Position numbers and translations under genes: made by a program. Positions 49,192-57,927 of a DNA stretch of 64,000 bases are shown here, one piece after another. This DNA comes from UBA7985 sp002711265 (GTDB lineage: Bacteria > Pseudomonadota > Alphaproteobacteria > UBA7985). Numbering within the stretch: position 1 is the first letter of the stretch; the number at the start of each line of letters is the position of its first letter. The notes under the pieces were generated by a model that did not search any database, was not told the origin of the DNA, and saw nothing but the letters and a program-made list of their open reading frames with translations. Location: positions 17,398 through 81,397 of the forward strand of contig CBFIBS010000014.1 in the NCBI GenBank assembly GCA_965660945.1. Reading direction: 5' to 3'.

Positions 49192-50013
49192 ATGACCGAA
49201 CAGGAAAGCGCCGTAAGCGAATGGTGGACGACGTCGATCATCGACATGGAACCGGGAAAGATCGCCTTTCGCGGTCACCCGATTGAGAGCCTGATCGGCA
49301 CCGTGAGTTTCGCGGAAATGATCTGGCTGATGGTCCGCGGCGGCAGGCCGAGCGCCGTGCAGGCCAGCCTACTGGAGGCGGCGCTGGTTGCCGGGGTTGA
49401 TCATGGTCCGCAGGCGCCTTCTATCGCGGCGGCACGGATGGCCGCAACCTGCGGGGTGGGGCTGAACAACGTCATGGCAACGGGCGTGAACATGCTCGGC
49501 GACGTCCACGGCGGGGCCGGGGAGCAGTGCGCAGAGCTGCTGCTGTCGGTCGAGGCCCGTCTTTCGGACCCCGCCGGGGGGCAACCGCTGGAGGCGGCCG
49601 TCAGCGCAGCCATGGATGACTGGCGGGCAGAGCGGGGCAAGATCATTCCCGGCTTCGGCCACCGTTTTCACCGCCCCGTCGACCCGCGCGGGCCGCGGCT
49701 GATGGAGCTGGTGCGAGAGGCTGCGAAGACCGGCGAGGTATCGGGGCGCTTTGCCGACATCGGCGAGGCGGTGCAGACCGAAATCGGCGCCAAGCGCGGA
49801 ACACCCATCGCCATGAACATCGATGGCGCGACGGCTGTGATTTTCTGCGAGCTGGGCTTCCCGCCCCCGCTGTCGCGCGGCCTGTTCTGCCTGTCCCGGT
49901 CCGTGGGCATCCTCGCCCATGGCTGGGAGCAGATGCAGCAGGGCGGGCGCAATAAGGGGCCGATGCCGCCTTCGATCCTGCCGACATTCAAGCCCGAAAA
50001 CACAGAAGACTAG
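49192..50013 (+). CDS. Citrate-synthase-like / citryl-CoA lyase family protein
   Basis: 273 residues, covering the citrate synthase fold but much shorter than citrate synthase (about 430). Catalytic positions are present: H106 (GDVHGGAGEQ), H157 (IIPGFGHRFHRPVDPR) and D211 (MNIDGATAVIF). Bacterial proteins of this size are annotated citryl-CoA lyase and occur in accessory catabolic loci; the true substrate is often unknown. ATG 49192. It is followed 6 bp later by a truncated Gfo/Idh gene, suggesting a once longer operon. Confidence 0.8.
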   Translation: MTEQESAVSEWWTTSIIDMEPGKIAFRGHPIESLIGTVSFAEMIWLMVRGGRPSAVQASLLEAALVAGVDHGPQAPSIAAARMAATCGVGLNNVMATGVNMLGDVHGGAGEQCAELLLSVEARLSDPAGGQPLEAAVSAAMDDWRAERGKIIPGFGHRFHRPVDPRGPRLMELVREAAKTGEVSGRFADIGEAVQTEIGAKRGTPIAMNIDGATAVIFCELGFPPPLSRGLFCLSRSVGILAHGWEQMQQGGRNKGPMPPSILPTFKPENTED

Positions 50014-50019
50014 AAGACC

Positions 50020-50325
50020 GTGACACAGCTCAGAGTGGGTTTGATCGGCACAGGTCGGATCAGCGACATCTATCTTCGGAATGCCGCCCAGCTCGACGAA
50101 CTCGACATCCTTGCCAGCGGCAGTCTTAACCGAGCAGAGAGCGAGGCCAAGGACGCCGCCTCTGGTGTACAGCTGGTAGCCGACCCAGACGAAATTCTGC
50201 CCATGCCGGATATTGATGCGATCCGGCTCGGCTGGGGCAAATACGGTTCCCCGTTACGGGCCGCCAGACATCTGCCGGGCTTGCCCCGCCCGGATAAGGG
50301 GTGCAGGTTGACCCCCAGTCAGTAA
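50020..50325 (+). pseudogene. Truncated Gfo/Idh/MocA-family oxidoreductase
   Basis: The first ~68 codons read as a normal Gfo/Idh/MocA NAD-binding start (VGLIGTGRISDIYLRNAAQL, then DPDEILPMPDIDAI). From about 50224 the reading changes to LGWGKYGSPLRAARHLPGLPRPDKG, unlike the family, and stops at 101 codons, where about 340-370 are expected. The EKP motif and the substrate domain are missing. It appears to be a 5' fragment left by a deletion whose other edge lies just before the P450 gene. GTG start 6 bp after the citrate-synthase-like gene. Confidence 0.75.
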
Positions 50326-50399
50326 CGGCTGTACGCGCCACTACAGATACCGACACAGCCGCTGACGCCCGCTCGACGCACCAAGGGGAGCAACAGTCC

Positions 50400-51560
50400 G
50401 TGTCCACCGCCCCGACTTTCGAGATCGATCCGAAGGCGTTTTGGGCTGACCCCTATCCAACGCTTGCCGAAATGCGGCGCAGCGCGCCCATTGCCTATGT
50501 CCCACAGCTCGACGCCACGCTGATGGTGCGCCGCGACGACATCGCCGAGAACGAGAAGAAGATCGAGGTCTTTTCCTCGGTCCAGCCTGACGGGCTGATG
50601 ACCCGCCTGATGGGGCAGAACATGATGCGCAAGGACGGCCGCGAGCACCGTGCAGAGCGCAAGGCGATCTTTCCGGCCATTTCACCCCGCACGGTCAGGG
50701 AGGTCTGGCGTCAGTCCTTCGAGGACATGGCCGACCGGGTGCTGGCCGAGCTCCGCCCCGACGGCCGGGCGGACATGGCCGCCGATATCTCCCGCCGTCT
50801 GGCCGGGGAGGCGCTGTGTCTGGTGACCGGCCTGACCAATATGGACTGGCAGACCATGGACCGTGTGAGCCAGGGGATGATCGACGGCTGTGCCAACTAC
50901 GCCGGCGATCCGGCGGTCGAAGCCCATTGCGTGGATTGTGTCCGGCTGATCGACGAGCACGTCATCGAGCGGCTGCCGCAGGTCTGCGCGCAGCCCGATC
51001 ACTCGCTGCTTTCGGTCCAGCACGCTGGCGGCATGAGCGATGAGCAGAACGGCATCAACATCCGCCTTGCCATCTCCGGGGGGCAGAACGAGACCCGCGA
51101 CGCCATCGCCGGGACGGTCTGGGCGCTGCTGTCCCACCCCGAGCAGCTGGCGTTGATCAGGGCGGGGGAGGCAAGCTTTGCCGACGCGTTCGAGGAATAT
51201 GCCCGCTGGCTCTCACCCATCGGTATGTCGCCGCGACGGGTCGCCCAGCCTTACAGCTTTGGCGGCATCGACTTCGCCCCTGAAGACCGGGTGTTTTTCA
51301 TGTTCAGCTCCGGCAACCGGGACGAGGATTGCTTCCCCAACCCCGCTGCCTTCGACCTGCTTCAGGACTGCACCCCGGCGATTTCGTTCGGCGCAGGCCC
51401 GCATTTTTGTGCCGGGGCGTGGATCTCCCGCTGTCTGATCGGGGAGGTCGTGCTGCCACGGCTGTTTGAACGCTTCGAGGGCCTGCGTCTGGCTGGGCCT
51501 GTACCCTTTGGCGGCTGGGCCTTCCGCGGCCCGCTGTCCATGCCGGTTGCCTGGGACTGA
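50400..51560 (+). CDS. Cytochrome P450
   Basis: 386 residues. Haem-binding FGAGPHFCAGAWISR with the thiolate C337; ExxR at E266-R269 (EEYAR); the I-helix reads LAISGGQNETRDAIAG, where AGxxTT is typical, so the acid-alcohol pair is replaced by Asn-Glu-Thr, as in several proteobacterial P450s. Soluble class I type; no ferredoxin or reductase gene lies beside it. GTG 50400 has GGGGAG nine bases upstream and is preferred to the longer frame reaching 50301, which crosses the deletion scar. Substrate unknown. Confidence 0.9.
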   Translation: MSTAPTFEIDPKAFWADPYPTLAEMRRSAPIAYVPQLDATLMVRRDDIAENEKKIEVFSSVQPDGLMTRLMGQNMMRKDGREHRAERKAIFPAISPRTVREVWRQSFEDMADRVLAELRPDGRADMAADISRRLAGEALCLVTGLTNMDWQTMDRVSQGMIDGCANYAGDPAVEAHCVDCVRLIDEHVIERLPQVCAQPDHSLLSVQHAGGMSDEQNGINIRLAISGGQNETRDAIAGTVWALLSHPEQLALIRAGEASFADAFEEYARWLSPIGMSPRRVAQPYSFGGIDFAPEDRVFFMFSSGNRDEDCFPNPAAFDLLQDCTPAISFGAGPHFCAGAWISRCLIGEVVLPRLFERFEGLRLAGPVPFGGWAFRGPLSMPVAWD

Positions 51561-51577
51561 AGCTTGTCCCCCTTCCA

Positions 51578-51607
51578 TTTCCGTTTCCGTTTCCGTTTCC
51601 GTTTCTG
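51578..51607 (+). repeat. TTTCCG hexanucleotide repeat
   Basis: Four perfect TTTCCG units and one variant (TTTCTG) in a row, between the P450 stop and the ribosome site of the EamA gene. Slippage here would change the spacing upstream of the next gene, about 50 bp before its start. Confidence 0.85.
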
Positions 51608-51655
51608 TCCCCGCCCGCTTAACCTCGCCGTTTCAGAGGAAATCAGAGTCCCAAA

Positions 51656-52552
51656 ATGCCCGATACCCTGCGCGCCATTATCCTGATGGTGGCCGGCAGC
51701 TTCTTCTTCGCCCTTGGCGATATGTTCATGAAGCTGGCGTCCCAAACCGTGCCTTTGGGGCAGGTGGTTGTGACATTGGGCCTGGGTCTGATGGTGTTCT
51801 TTGCTGTTCTGGCCCGCCGGGACGGTCAGCGCTTTTTCGAGCGTCGTCTCCTGCACCACGCCATGGCCATGCGCTGCATCGGCGAAGCCGTGGCAATCGT
51901 CGGGGTGCCGATCGCGCTTCGGTTTTCACCCATGGCCACCGTGTCGGCGCTGATGCAGTCGCTGCCGCTGGTGCTGACGCTGATGGCGGTGGTGTTCCTG
52001 CGCGAGCCGCTGCGCTGGCGGCGTTCAATCGCCCTGATGGTGGGTTTCCTCGGGGTGCTGGTGATCATTCGGCCGGGGTTGGATACCTTTGACTTCTTTG
52101 CAGCCTTTACCCTGCTCGGGGTATTGGGAATGGCGATCCGGGACTTGGGCACCCGGATCATGCCCGCCGGGATTTCAACCCCGATTCTCGGCTTTTGGGG
52201 GGCCGTGGCAATCGTGCTGACCGGGATCGGCATGATCCTCATCGGTGGCGCGGTGATCATGCCGACCCGCGAGGCGTGGCTGTTCCTCATCGGCCTGATT
52301 ATTTTCGGCTGTTTCGGGACGCTGGCGGTCGCGATGGCCATGCGCCTTGGTGAGGTGTCGTTGATCAGCCCGTTCCGCTTTATCCGGGTGGTCTTCGGCG
52401 TTGGTGTGGCGGTGCTGATTCTGGGGGAGAGCGTCGAGGCGCCCGTGATCATCGGTGCGACAATGGTCGTCGGGGCCGGGCTCTACAGCCTGCTGCGCGA
52501 ACGGCAACTGGCCCTGCGCGCGAAGCCAGGCACCACCGGGCCGTCAGGTTAG
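51656..52552 (+). CDS. EamA-family (DMT superfamily) transporter
   Basis: 298 residues, ten hydrophobic segments in two EamA repeats (about 5-140 and 150-285). Motifs: IRPGLDTFDF at the end of repeat 1 and SLISPFRFIRVVFGVGVAVLILGE in repeat 2. Exporter or importer of metabolites. ATG 51656 is preceded by AGAGGAAA. Its 3' end overlaps the convergent desaturase-family gene by 4 bp. Confidence 0.9.
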   Translation: MPDTLRAIILMVAGSFFFALGDMFMKLASQTVPLGQVVVTLGLGLMVFFAVLARRDGQRFFERRLLHHAMAMRCIGEAVAIVGVPIALRFSPMATVSALMQSLPLVLTLMAVVFLREPLRWRRSIALMVGFLGVLVIIRPGLDTFDFFAAFTLLGVLGMAIRDLGTRIMPAGISTPILGFWGAVAIVLTGIGMILIGGAVIMPTREAWLFLIGLIIFGCFGTLAVAMAMRLGEVSLISPFRFIRVVFGVGVAVLILGESVEAPVIIGATMVVGAGLYSLLRERQLALRAKPGTTGPSG

Positions 52553-53544
52553 CCCTTGCCGCGTTCCCGCAGACGGGCGCGCAGACGCTGCTCGGCTTCT
52601 TCGCTGCCGTCGTGGAAGGTCCCGAACCACCGGTCCAGCGGCAGGATCCCGTCCGCGTAGTTACACTCGAAGTGCTTGTGGTGAAGATAGTGGGCGTAGG
52701 CGTCTGCATCGAAGCTGCGCGAGCCGCCCGCCCGGACCCGCTCGAAGCCTAGATGCCCCGGTGCCGGGCTCAGGCCCGCGTGCACCAGCACCACGATCAC
52801 GAACGCTGGGTGAAAGGGAAACAGCAGGTAGAGCAGGGCGCACGAGAAGTAGAACAGGTGCTCCAGTGGGTGCATGGCCAGCCCCGACCACGGGCCGGGG
52901 TTGATGTTGCGGTGGTGGACGCGGTGCACGATGGGGTAGAGCACACGGAGGTGGATCAGGCGGTGGATCACGTAGAAATGCAGGTCGCGCCACAGGTGCA
53001 CCAGCAGCAACATGGCGATGAAATAAACCCAGTTGCCCTCGACCGTGATCACGCTGACGTAACCCTGCGCCGCCAGCCACAGCAACCCAATCTCGAAGGC
53101 GGTCCAGATGGTGACGCCGCTGGCAAAGGTCAGGAACATATTGTCGAGGTTCTGGTTGCCAAACAGGAACTTGGCGGACTTCGCCGCCGGCCAGCGCGGG
53201 TTGAACTTGAAGGCGGTGCCCTGTGCCCGCGCAGTGTAGAGCCGCAGGTGGAAGGCACCGTAATACAGCGCCACCAGCGCCGCATTGCGCACGTACACCA
53301 GCCCCACCGTCAGCGGATCAGGGCTGGCATAGTCCTCCAGCGGCGGCGACAGCGCGAACCAGGCGAGCAGCCCGACCGCGACGTAGAACAGGTTCCAAGG
53401 CAGAAAATAACCGGGCAGGGCGAAGACCCACCGCAGCGCCCGCAACGGCTGGACGGGCCAGACGAATACGGGCGGGTAGCCCACCCGCTTGGCCGGCCGG
53501 TAGTGCCCCTTATCATCGCGTTTGCCGAAGTCTGCCTCTGACAT
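52549..53544 (-). CDS. Sterol desaturase / fatty acid hydroxylase family protein
   Basis: 331 residues with at least four hydrophobic segments and the family histidine boxes: HLWRDLHFYVIHRLIH, IVHRVHHRNINPG, then HPLEH and YLHHKHFECNY. These bind a di-iron centre for hydroxylation or desaturation of lipids in the membrane. A proline/tryptophan-rich N-terminus (YPPVFVWPVQPLRALRW) precedes the first helix. Single gene on the minus strand. Confidence 0.9.
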   Translation of the reverse strand: MSEADFGKRDDKGHYRPAKRVGYPPVFVWPVQPLRALRWVFALPGYFLPWNLFYVAVGLLAWFALSPPLEDYASPDPLTVGLVYVRNAALVALYYGAFHLRLYTARAQGTAFKFNPRWPAAKSAKFLFGNQNLDNMFLTFASGVTIWTAFEIGLLWLAAQGYVSVITVEGNWVYFIAMLLLVHLWRDLHFYVIHRLIHLRVLYPIVHRVHHRNINPGPWSGLAMHPLEHLFYFSCALLYLLFPFHPAFVIVVLVHAGLSPAPGHLGFERVRAGGSRSFDADAYAHYLHHKHFECNYADGILPLDRWFGTFHDGSEEAEQRLRARLRERGKG

Positions 53545-53692
53545 GCCGCCAACCCCAAGGCTGTTAATCCCCGAACGCGGTCATTGTGCCGTGCTCACCG
53601 CGACTTGCAAGCGCTTCTGGCTTGCCGCCATACTGCCCCCATGAATCATGGCCCGGGCCGGGCAGCGTGAATAGGGAGGAGGGAACAGCACC

Positions 53693-54325
53693 ATGACCGA
53701 AGCATTCGGACCGGAAGACGCCCTGATCGTCGTCGACGTGCAGAACGATTTCTGCGAGGGCGGGGCCTTTGACCTGCAGGGCAGTTCGGCCATCGTCAAG
53801 CCGATCAACGCCATCGCCCGCCAGTTCCAGACCGTGGTTTTCACGCAGGATTTTCACCCCGCAGGACACTCGTCCTTCGCCTCCAGCCACCCCGGTGCGG
53901 CGCCACTGAGCACGATCGAAATGCCCTATGGCCCGCAGACGCTGTGGCCCGATCACTGCGTGCAGGGGACCTGGGGCGCGGACTTCCACCCCGATCTGGA
54001 CCAGAGCCTCGCGCATCTGATCGTCCGCAAGGGCTTCAGGCCCGCGCTCGATTCCTACTCTGCCTTCGTCGAAAACGACCGCAAGACCGGGACCGGGCTG
54101 GATGGCTATCTGCGCGCACGCGGGGTGCGGCGCTGCTTTCTCTGTGGGATTGCGACCGATTTCTGTGTCGGGTGGTCGGCGCTGGACGCGGTCGACCACG
54201 GCTTCGAGACCGTGTTGCTGCGCAAACTGTCCAAGGAAATCGACCTCGAAGGCTCGCTCGCCGCGCAGATGGCCGCCATGGACGCTGCCGGGGTTGTTAT
54301 CGACCAGCGGGCGGCGGCGGCCTGA
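53693..54325 (+). CDS. pncA: Nicotinamidase
   Basis: 210 residues. Triad D15 (VVDVQNDF), K113 (VRKGFRPALDSYSAF) and C158 (GIATDFCVGWSALDA); the metal-binding region TQDFHPAGHSSFAS with D and two His; WPDHCVQGTWGADFHPDL. It deamidates nicotinamide to nicotinate for NAD salvage. AGGAGG ribosome site before ATG. Confidence 0.93.
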   Translation: MTEAFGPEDALIVVDVQNDFCEGGAFDLQGSSAIVKPINAIARQFQTVVFTQDFHPAGHSSFASSHPGAAPLSTIEMPYGPQTLWPDHCVQGTWGADFHPDLDQSLAHLIVRKGFRPALDSYSAFVENDRKTGTGLDGYLRARGVRRCFLCGIATDFCVGWSALDAVDHGFETVLLRKLSKEIDLEGSLAAQMAAMDAAGVVIDQRAAAA

Positions 54326-54334
54326 CCCCTTTCC

Positions 54335-55165
54335 TCAGCGTTTGCGCGCGACCAGCCGCATGCCGCCGATCGCATCAGCGGTGAAGTACTCGACAATCTT
54401 TGCATAGAAGTGCCGCCGTGCCTCGAACAGCGCCTCGCTGTGCCGGGCGATGAAGCGCGCGCGGTTGGCGTCGAAGGCCGCGAGCCGCTCGGTGGTGAAG
54501 GCCCGCCAGTCTTGGGTCATGGTGTCGGCGGCGATGACCTCGAAGCCGGCCTGCTCCACACTGGAGACGTAATCCACGGCGCTGACCATCGAGTTCGAGA
54601 ACAGCTCCCGGCTCAGGGTTTCGGCGTTAGCTGCGGTGTAGGCCGTCCCCTGCATCAGGTCCTCGACAAACAGCATCCCGCCGGGCCGGAGCAGGTGATG
54701 GATCTTCGCCATGTAGGCCGCGCGGTCGGGGATATGGTAGAGCGCCAGCCAGCTGACCGCGTGGTCAAAGCTGCCCGCAGGATGATCGACAGTCAGGAAA
54801 TCGGCACGCTGGTGGCTGACCCGGTCCGCCAGACCGCAGCGCGCGGTCAGGCTTTGGCCGACGCTGTGAAAATCCTGTTGCAGCTCCAGCGCGACCACCC
54901 GGGCGCCGGTCTCCGCCGCGATAACCCGGGAAGGACCGCCCCAGCCCGCGCCGATTTCCAGCACGCGCGCCGCGGCGTCGATGCCCAGCTGAGCGATGCC
55001 GTAACGCACGCTGTCTGCACCGTGGTAGTGGAGCTGGTCAAAGGCGCTGACCGCCTCGACGGTGAGCGCTGAGCCGGCGGCATGGCCCATTGCTTCGAGG
55101 TCGGCGAGGATGCTGCCCGCCTCGGCGTAAAGCTTCATATCCTTGACGTCGAGAGCTTCTGTCAT
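54335..55165 (-). CDS. SAM-dependent methyltransferase, class I
   Basis: 276 residues from ATG 55165; an in-frame ATG at 55225 would add 20 residues and neither has a strong ribosome site. SAM motif I VLEIGAGWGGPSRVIA (about 88-103); motif II region FDHAVSWLALYHI; LRPGGMLFVEDLM. The order and LHYHGADSVRYGIAQL start resemble the sarcosine/dimethylglycine and tocopherol-type small-molecule methyltransferases. It might supply methylated substrates, but no partner gene is adjacent. Confidence 0.8.
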   Translation of the reverse strand: MTEALDVKDMKLYAEAGSILADLEAMGHAAGSALTVEAVSAFDQLHYHGADSVRYGIAQLGIDAAARVLEIGAGWGGPSRVIAAETGARVVALELQQDFHSVGQSLTARCGLADRVSHQRADFLTVDHPAGSFDHAVSWLALYHIPDRAAYMAKIHHLLRPGGMLFVEDLMQGTAYTAANAETLSRELFSNSMVSAVDYVSSVEQAGFEVIAADTMTQDWRAFTTERLAAFDANRARFIARHSEALFEARRHFYAKIVEYFTADAIGGMRLVARKR

Positions 55166-55264
55166 GATCGGTAGACGCCTTCTGTCTTGGGTTTGCGGCA
55201 GGACGACTGCGCTGGGCGTGGACATAGCTTAAGCGCAGTTCAAGCCGGGGTAAAACCCCTGGTT

Positions 55265-55741
55265 TCAGCGGCTGGTCAGCAGGACTTCGCACCCGCGTTG
55301 GTCGATCAATTCGTGGAGGTGCGCGTGGAAAGTTCCCCGGTCGAAGAAGGCCGTCGGTGCCATGGTACACTGGAACTTCTGTACGCCGTCGATCCGCGCG
55401 TTGCAAAATTCCCATCGGGTCCGATCTGCGATGGCCGCGACCTTTCTGCCAAACTCGCTACCGATGTAGAATTCAAGGGTCGGCCAGGGTGCGGCCTTGT
55501 CTCCGTACCATTGATCATCCGGGCGGTCGCCAGCGTCGATTTCTGCCAGCGTCTGCAGCGCAATGTTACGCCCCGCCGCCGCATGCGCCATGAAGTCATC
55601 GGCAAAGGCGCCGTCAAAATTGTTCAGGGTCTGGTAGTGGGCCGCGCAGTGCTCATGATCCGACAACCGATCGAGCCAGTCTGCCGCCGAGGCCCGTGTC
55701 CCCCAGAGTAGAGCCAGCAAAAGAATAAGCATGAGTCGCAT
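55265..55741 (-). CDS. Small secreted protein of unknown function
   Basis: 158 residues from ATG 55741, chosen for GAGAGG immediately upstream; a longer frame to 55771 adds ten residues before the signal. Signal peptide MRLMLILLLALLWGTRASA, then a soluble domain with four Cys (HCAAHY, EFCNAR, FQCTMA, RGCEVL) that could form two disulfides in the periplasm. Family not recognised. Confidence 0.7.
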   Translation of the reverse strand: MRLMLILLLALLWGTRASAADWLDRLSDHEHCAAHYQTLNNFDGAFADDFMAHAAAGRNIALQTLAEIDAGDRPDDQWYGDKAAPWPTLEFYIGSEFGRKVAAIADRTRWEFCNARIDGVQKFQCTMAPTAFFDRGTFHAHLHELIDQRGCEVLLTSR

Positions 55742-55878
55742 GAGACCTCTCCCTTCTTCCCCGTGTTTCAACCGAACAAACCCATTCCAATAATGCTGAA
55801 GATCCGGTTATTGTTTATGGTAATGCGATTACAGACCCGCTGAACCATCCTCTTCCAAAGAGTAACAGGGGAACGATA

Positions 55879-56211
55879 ATGCGAAAAATTACGCCTCGAT
55901 TGACCGCTGTGCTGCTCGCCGGCGCTCTTGCCTTGGGCAGTTCGGCTGCCGCCCAGATCGCTGACGTGTCGGTGGAAGCGGTTAGCGCCTTTGGTGACAT
56001 CACCGTAGAAATTGTCGACGCCTTTGGTGATCAGGAGTGGGAAGTCCTGGGTGAGTGCTCGGGCTTTCCCGATCAGGAAGTCGAGTTCGTGGACTATTTC
56101 GGCGATATCACGGTCGAGATTGTCGACGCCTTCGGGGACCAGAGCATCTGCATCACCAACGCCGACGAGTTGGACAATGAGCTGCGCGAGAAACTCGGCC
56201 TGAACGACTGA
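55879..56211 (+). CDS. Small secreted protein with internal duplicated acidic repeat
   Basis: 110 residues. Signal peptide (MRKITPRLTAVLLAGALALGSSAAAQ). The mature part holds FGDITVEIVDAFGDQ twice, exactly, at about 38-52 and 74-88, each preceded by a related VxxVxAF/VDYFGD strand: alternating short beta strands, strongly acidic. The two Cys (GECSGF and SICITN) could pair. The pattern recalls small beta-strand repeat proteins of the DUF6150 kind, with low certainty. ATG with a GGGGAACG site upstream. Divergent from the preceding secreted protein. Confidence 0.7.
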   Translation: MRKITPRLTAVLLAGALALGSSAAAQIADVSVEAVSAFGDITVEIVDAFGDQEWEVLGECSGFPDQEVEFVDYFGDITVEIVDAFGDQSICITNADELDNELREKLGLND

Positions 56212-56312
56212 GCCAGCTCGGCCCTGTTGCCTGTCGGCTCTGTTGAACACACCGTTTCGCCAGCCTGCCAAGACGGCGGCGGGAACGAGTTCATCCCTTG
56301 AAGGTCAGACCA

Positions 56313-57230
56313 TCAAAACCCTAGCTCCTGCAGCCGCTGGCTCTGACGCGCGGCCAGTGCTGTGATCTCCTTGATGCTGTCCGCGCTCAGGCTCGGCCCG
56401 GGCCGACGCAGGGTCGGATGGGCGATGACGCCCTGCTGGGCCAGCGAGTGTTTTCGGATTGCCAGCCCCATGCCCGGCTGGGCCTCGTAGCGGACCATGG
56501 GCATGTAAGCGTCAAAAATGTCCCGTGCACGGTCCAGCTCGCCACCCTCAACGGCGGCGATCACCCGCGCCATCATTTCCGGGTAGCCGAAGCCGGTCAT
56601 GGCGCCGTCGGCCCCGCGCAGCATCTCCTCAAGCAAATAGAGCCCACCGTTGCCGCATAGGATCGAGATCCGGCGCGCGCCCGCTTCAGACGCCTGGCGC
56701 AGGGCGCTGATCTTCTCCAGCCCAGGCCAGTCCTCGTGCTTGAGCATGACGCAGGACGGGCAGTCTTCGACGATCTGCAGGATCACCGATGTCGCGATCT
56801 GCACCCCGGTGGCCAGCGGGAAATCCTGCAGCACAAAGGGGGTCGGCCCCAAAGCTTCGGCGACACTGCGGAAGTAGTTCAGGATCTGATCGTCGGTGCG
56901 CAATGACCCCGGTGGGGCGACCATGACCCCGGCCGCGCCTGCGTCCATGGCTTCGGCGCTCAGCGCGGCAATGGCGGCCAGCCCGGGGGCTGAGACCCCG
57001 ACGACAACTGGCACACTGGAGCGCGCCACCACGGCCCGGACGACAGCGACGGACTCTTCGGCCGTCAGCTTCCCCGCCTCTCCCATCATGCCGAGGATGG
57101 TCAGGCCGGTGGCCCCGCGCTCGATGTAGGCATCGACCATGCGGTCGATCGAAGCAAAGTCGATGGCGCCATCGGGCAGGAAAGGGGTAACGGCGATGGT
57201 GAAGACACCGCGGGCGGTTTCATCGAGCAT
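56313..57230 (-). CDS. DapA-like (DHDPS/NAL superfamily) aldolase or lyase
   Basis: 305 residues, a TIM-barrel class I aldolase-superfamily member. Schiff-base Lys K164 (VMLKHEDWPG); substrate loop GMMGEAGKLT. The catalytic Tyr found in YNxP of true DHDPS is replaced (VLQDFPLA), so it is unlikely to make dihydrodipicolinate. It overlaps the racemase gene by 11 bp and is the last gene of the hydantoinase operon, so it probably cleaves or dehydrates a product of hydantoin opening (inference). Confidence 0.85.
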   Translation of the reverse strand: MLDETARGVFTIAVTPFLPDGAIDFASIDRMVDAYIERGATGLTILGMMGEAGKLTAEESVAVVRAVVARSSVPVVVGVSAPGLAAIAALSAEAMDAGAAGVMVAPPGSLRTDDQILNYFRSVAEALGPTPFVLQDFPLATGVQIATSVILQIVEDCPSCVMLKHEDWPGLEKISALRQASEAGARRISILCGNGGLYLLEEMLRGADGAMTGFGYPEMMARVIAAVEGGELDRARDIFDAYMPMVRYEAQPGMGLAIRKHSLAQQGVIAHPTLRRPGPSLSADSIKEITALAARQSQRLQELGF

Positions 57231-57927
57231 GCTGGGGATCCTTCACGCGGTGGCTGAGGTTAAGGGCGATTTGGCCCAGCGCCATGGCGGCGCCCGCCTG
57301 ACAGGGTTCGACCACGGGCAGGCCGGTGGCGTCTTCCAGCGGCGCGCGCAGGTAGGCCATCCCGGCACAGCCGGTGATCAGGACGTTGGCACCGTCCTCG
57401 TCGCGCAGACGCCGGCCGGTCTCGATCATCGCGGCGAGGGTCCGGTCCCGGTCGGCCAGCTCCAGCACGCCAAGCCCCAGCGCGCGGTCGCCCGCGAGCC
57501 GGTCGAGCACCCCCATGGCCCCGAAGGCGCGCATGTGACGCGGGATCGAGGTGGGCAGAATGGCGATAACGCCAAAACGCTGGCCTAGCATCAGCGCGGT
57601 CATCACGGCCGCTTCCTGAATGCCGACGACGGGCAGAAGGGTCTGATCGCGCAGGGCGTGCAGCCCGGGGTCGCCGAAGCAGGCGATGACGTAGCCCGCA
57701 GCCTCGGCCTCGTGCGCGGTGGCGAGCGCCAGCATGGGCGCGATGGTCAGGTCGGCCTGCCGCTGGGTTTCGATGCCCGGCGGGCCTTCGGCGAGGGTCA
57801 GGCAGCGGATCGGCACGCCCCGGTTCTCGAAGGGGCTGAGCGCGCTCGCAATCCCATCCGTGACCGACTGGCTGGAGTTGGGGTTGATGACCATGAGTGA
57901 TTTGGTGCTGGAAACGGTCTCGATCAT
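57220..57927 (-). CDS. Hydantoin/Asp-Glu racemase family protein
   Basis: 235 residues. Cofactor-independent racemase with two catalytic cysteines, C83 (VIACFGDPGLH) and C187 (ITGCAGMAYL), and the family start VINPNSSQSVTDGI. It interconverts stereoisomers of 5-substituted hydantoins or related compounds so that a stereospecific hydantoinase can consume both. ATG 57927 overlaps the hydantoinase stop by 4 bp (ATGA). Confidence 0.9.
   Translation of the reverse strand: MIETVSSTKSLMVINPNSSQSVTDGIASALSPFENRGVPIRCLTLAEGPPGIETQRQADLTIAPMLALATAHEAEAAGYVIACFGDPGLHALRDQTLLPVVGIQEAAVMTALMLGQRFGVIAILPTSIPRHMRAFGAMGVLDRLAGDRALGLGVLELADRDRTLAAMIETGRRLRDEDGANVLITGCAGMAYLRAPLEDATGLPVVEPCQAGAAMALGQIALNLSHRVKDPQHAR

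Noticed and set aside
56313..57230. Dihydrodipicolinate synthase (lysine biosynthesis)
   Set aside because: The YNxP tyrosine is missing and the gene is embedded in a hydantoinase operon.
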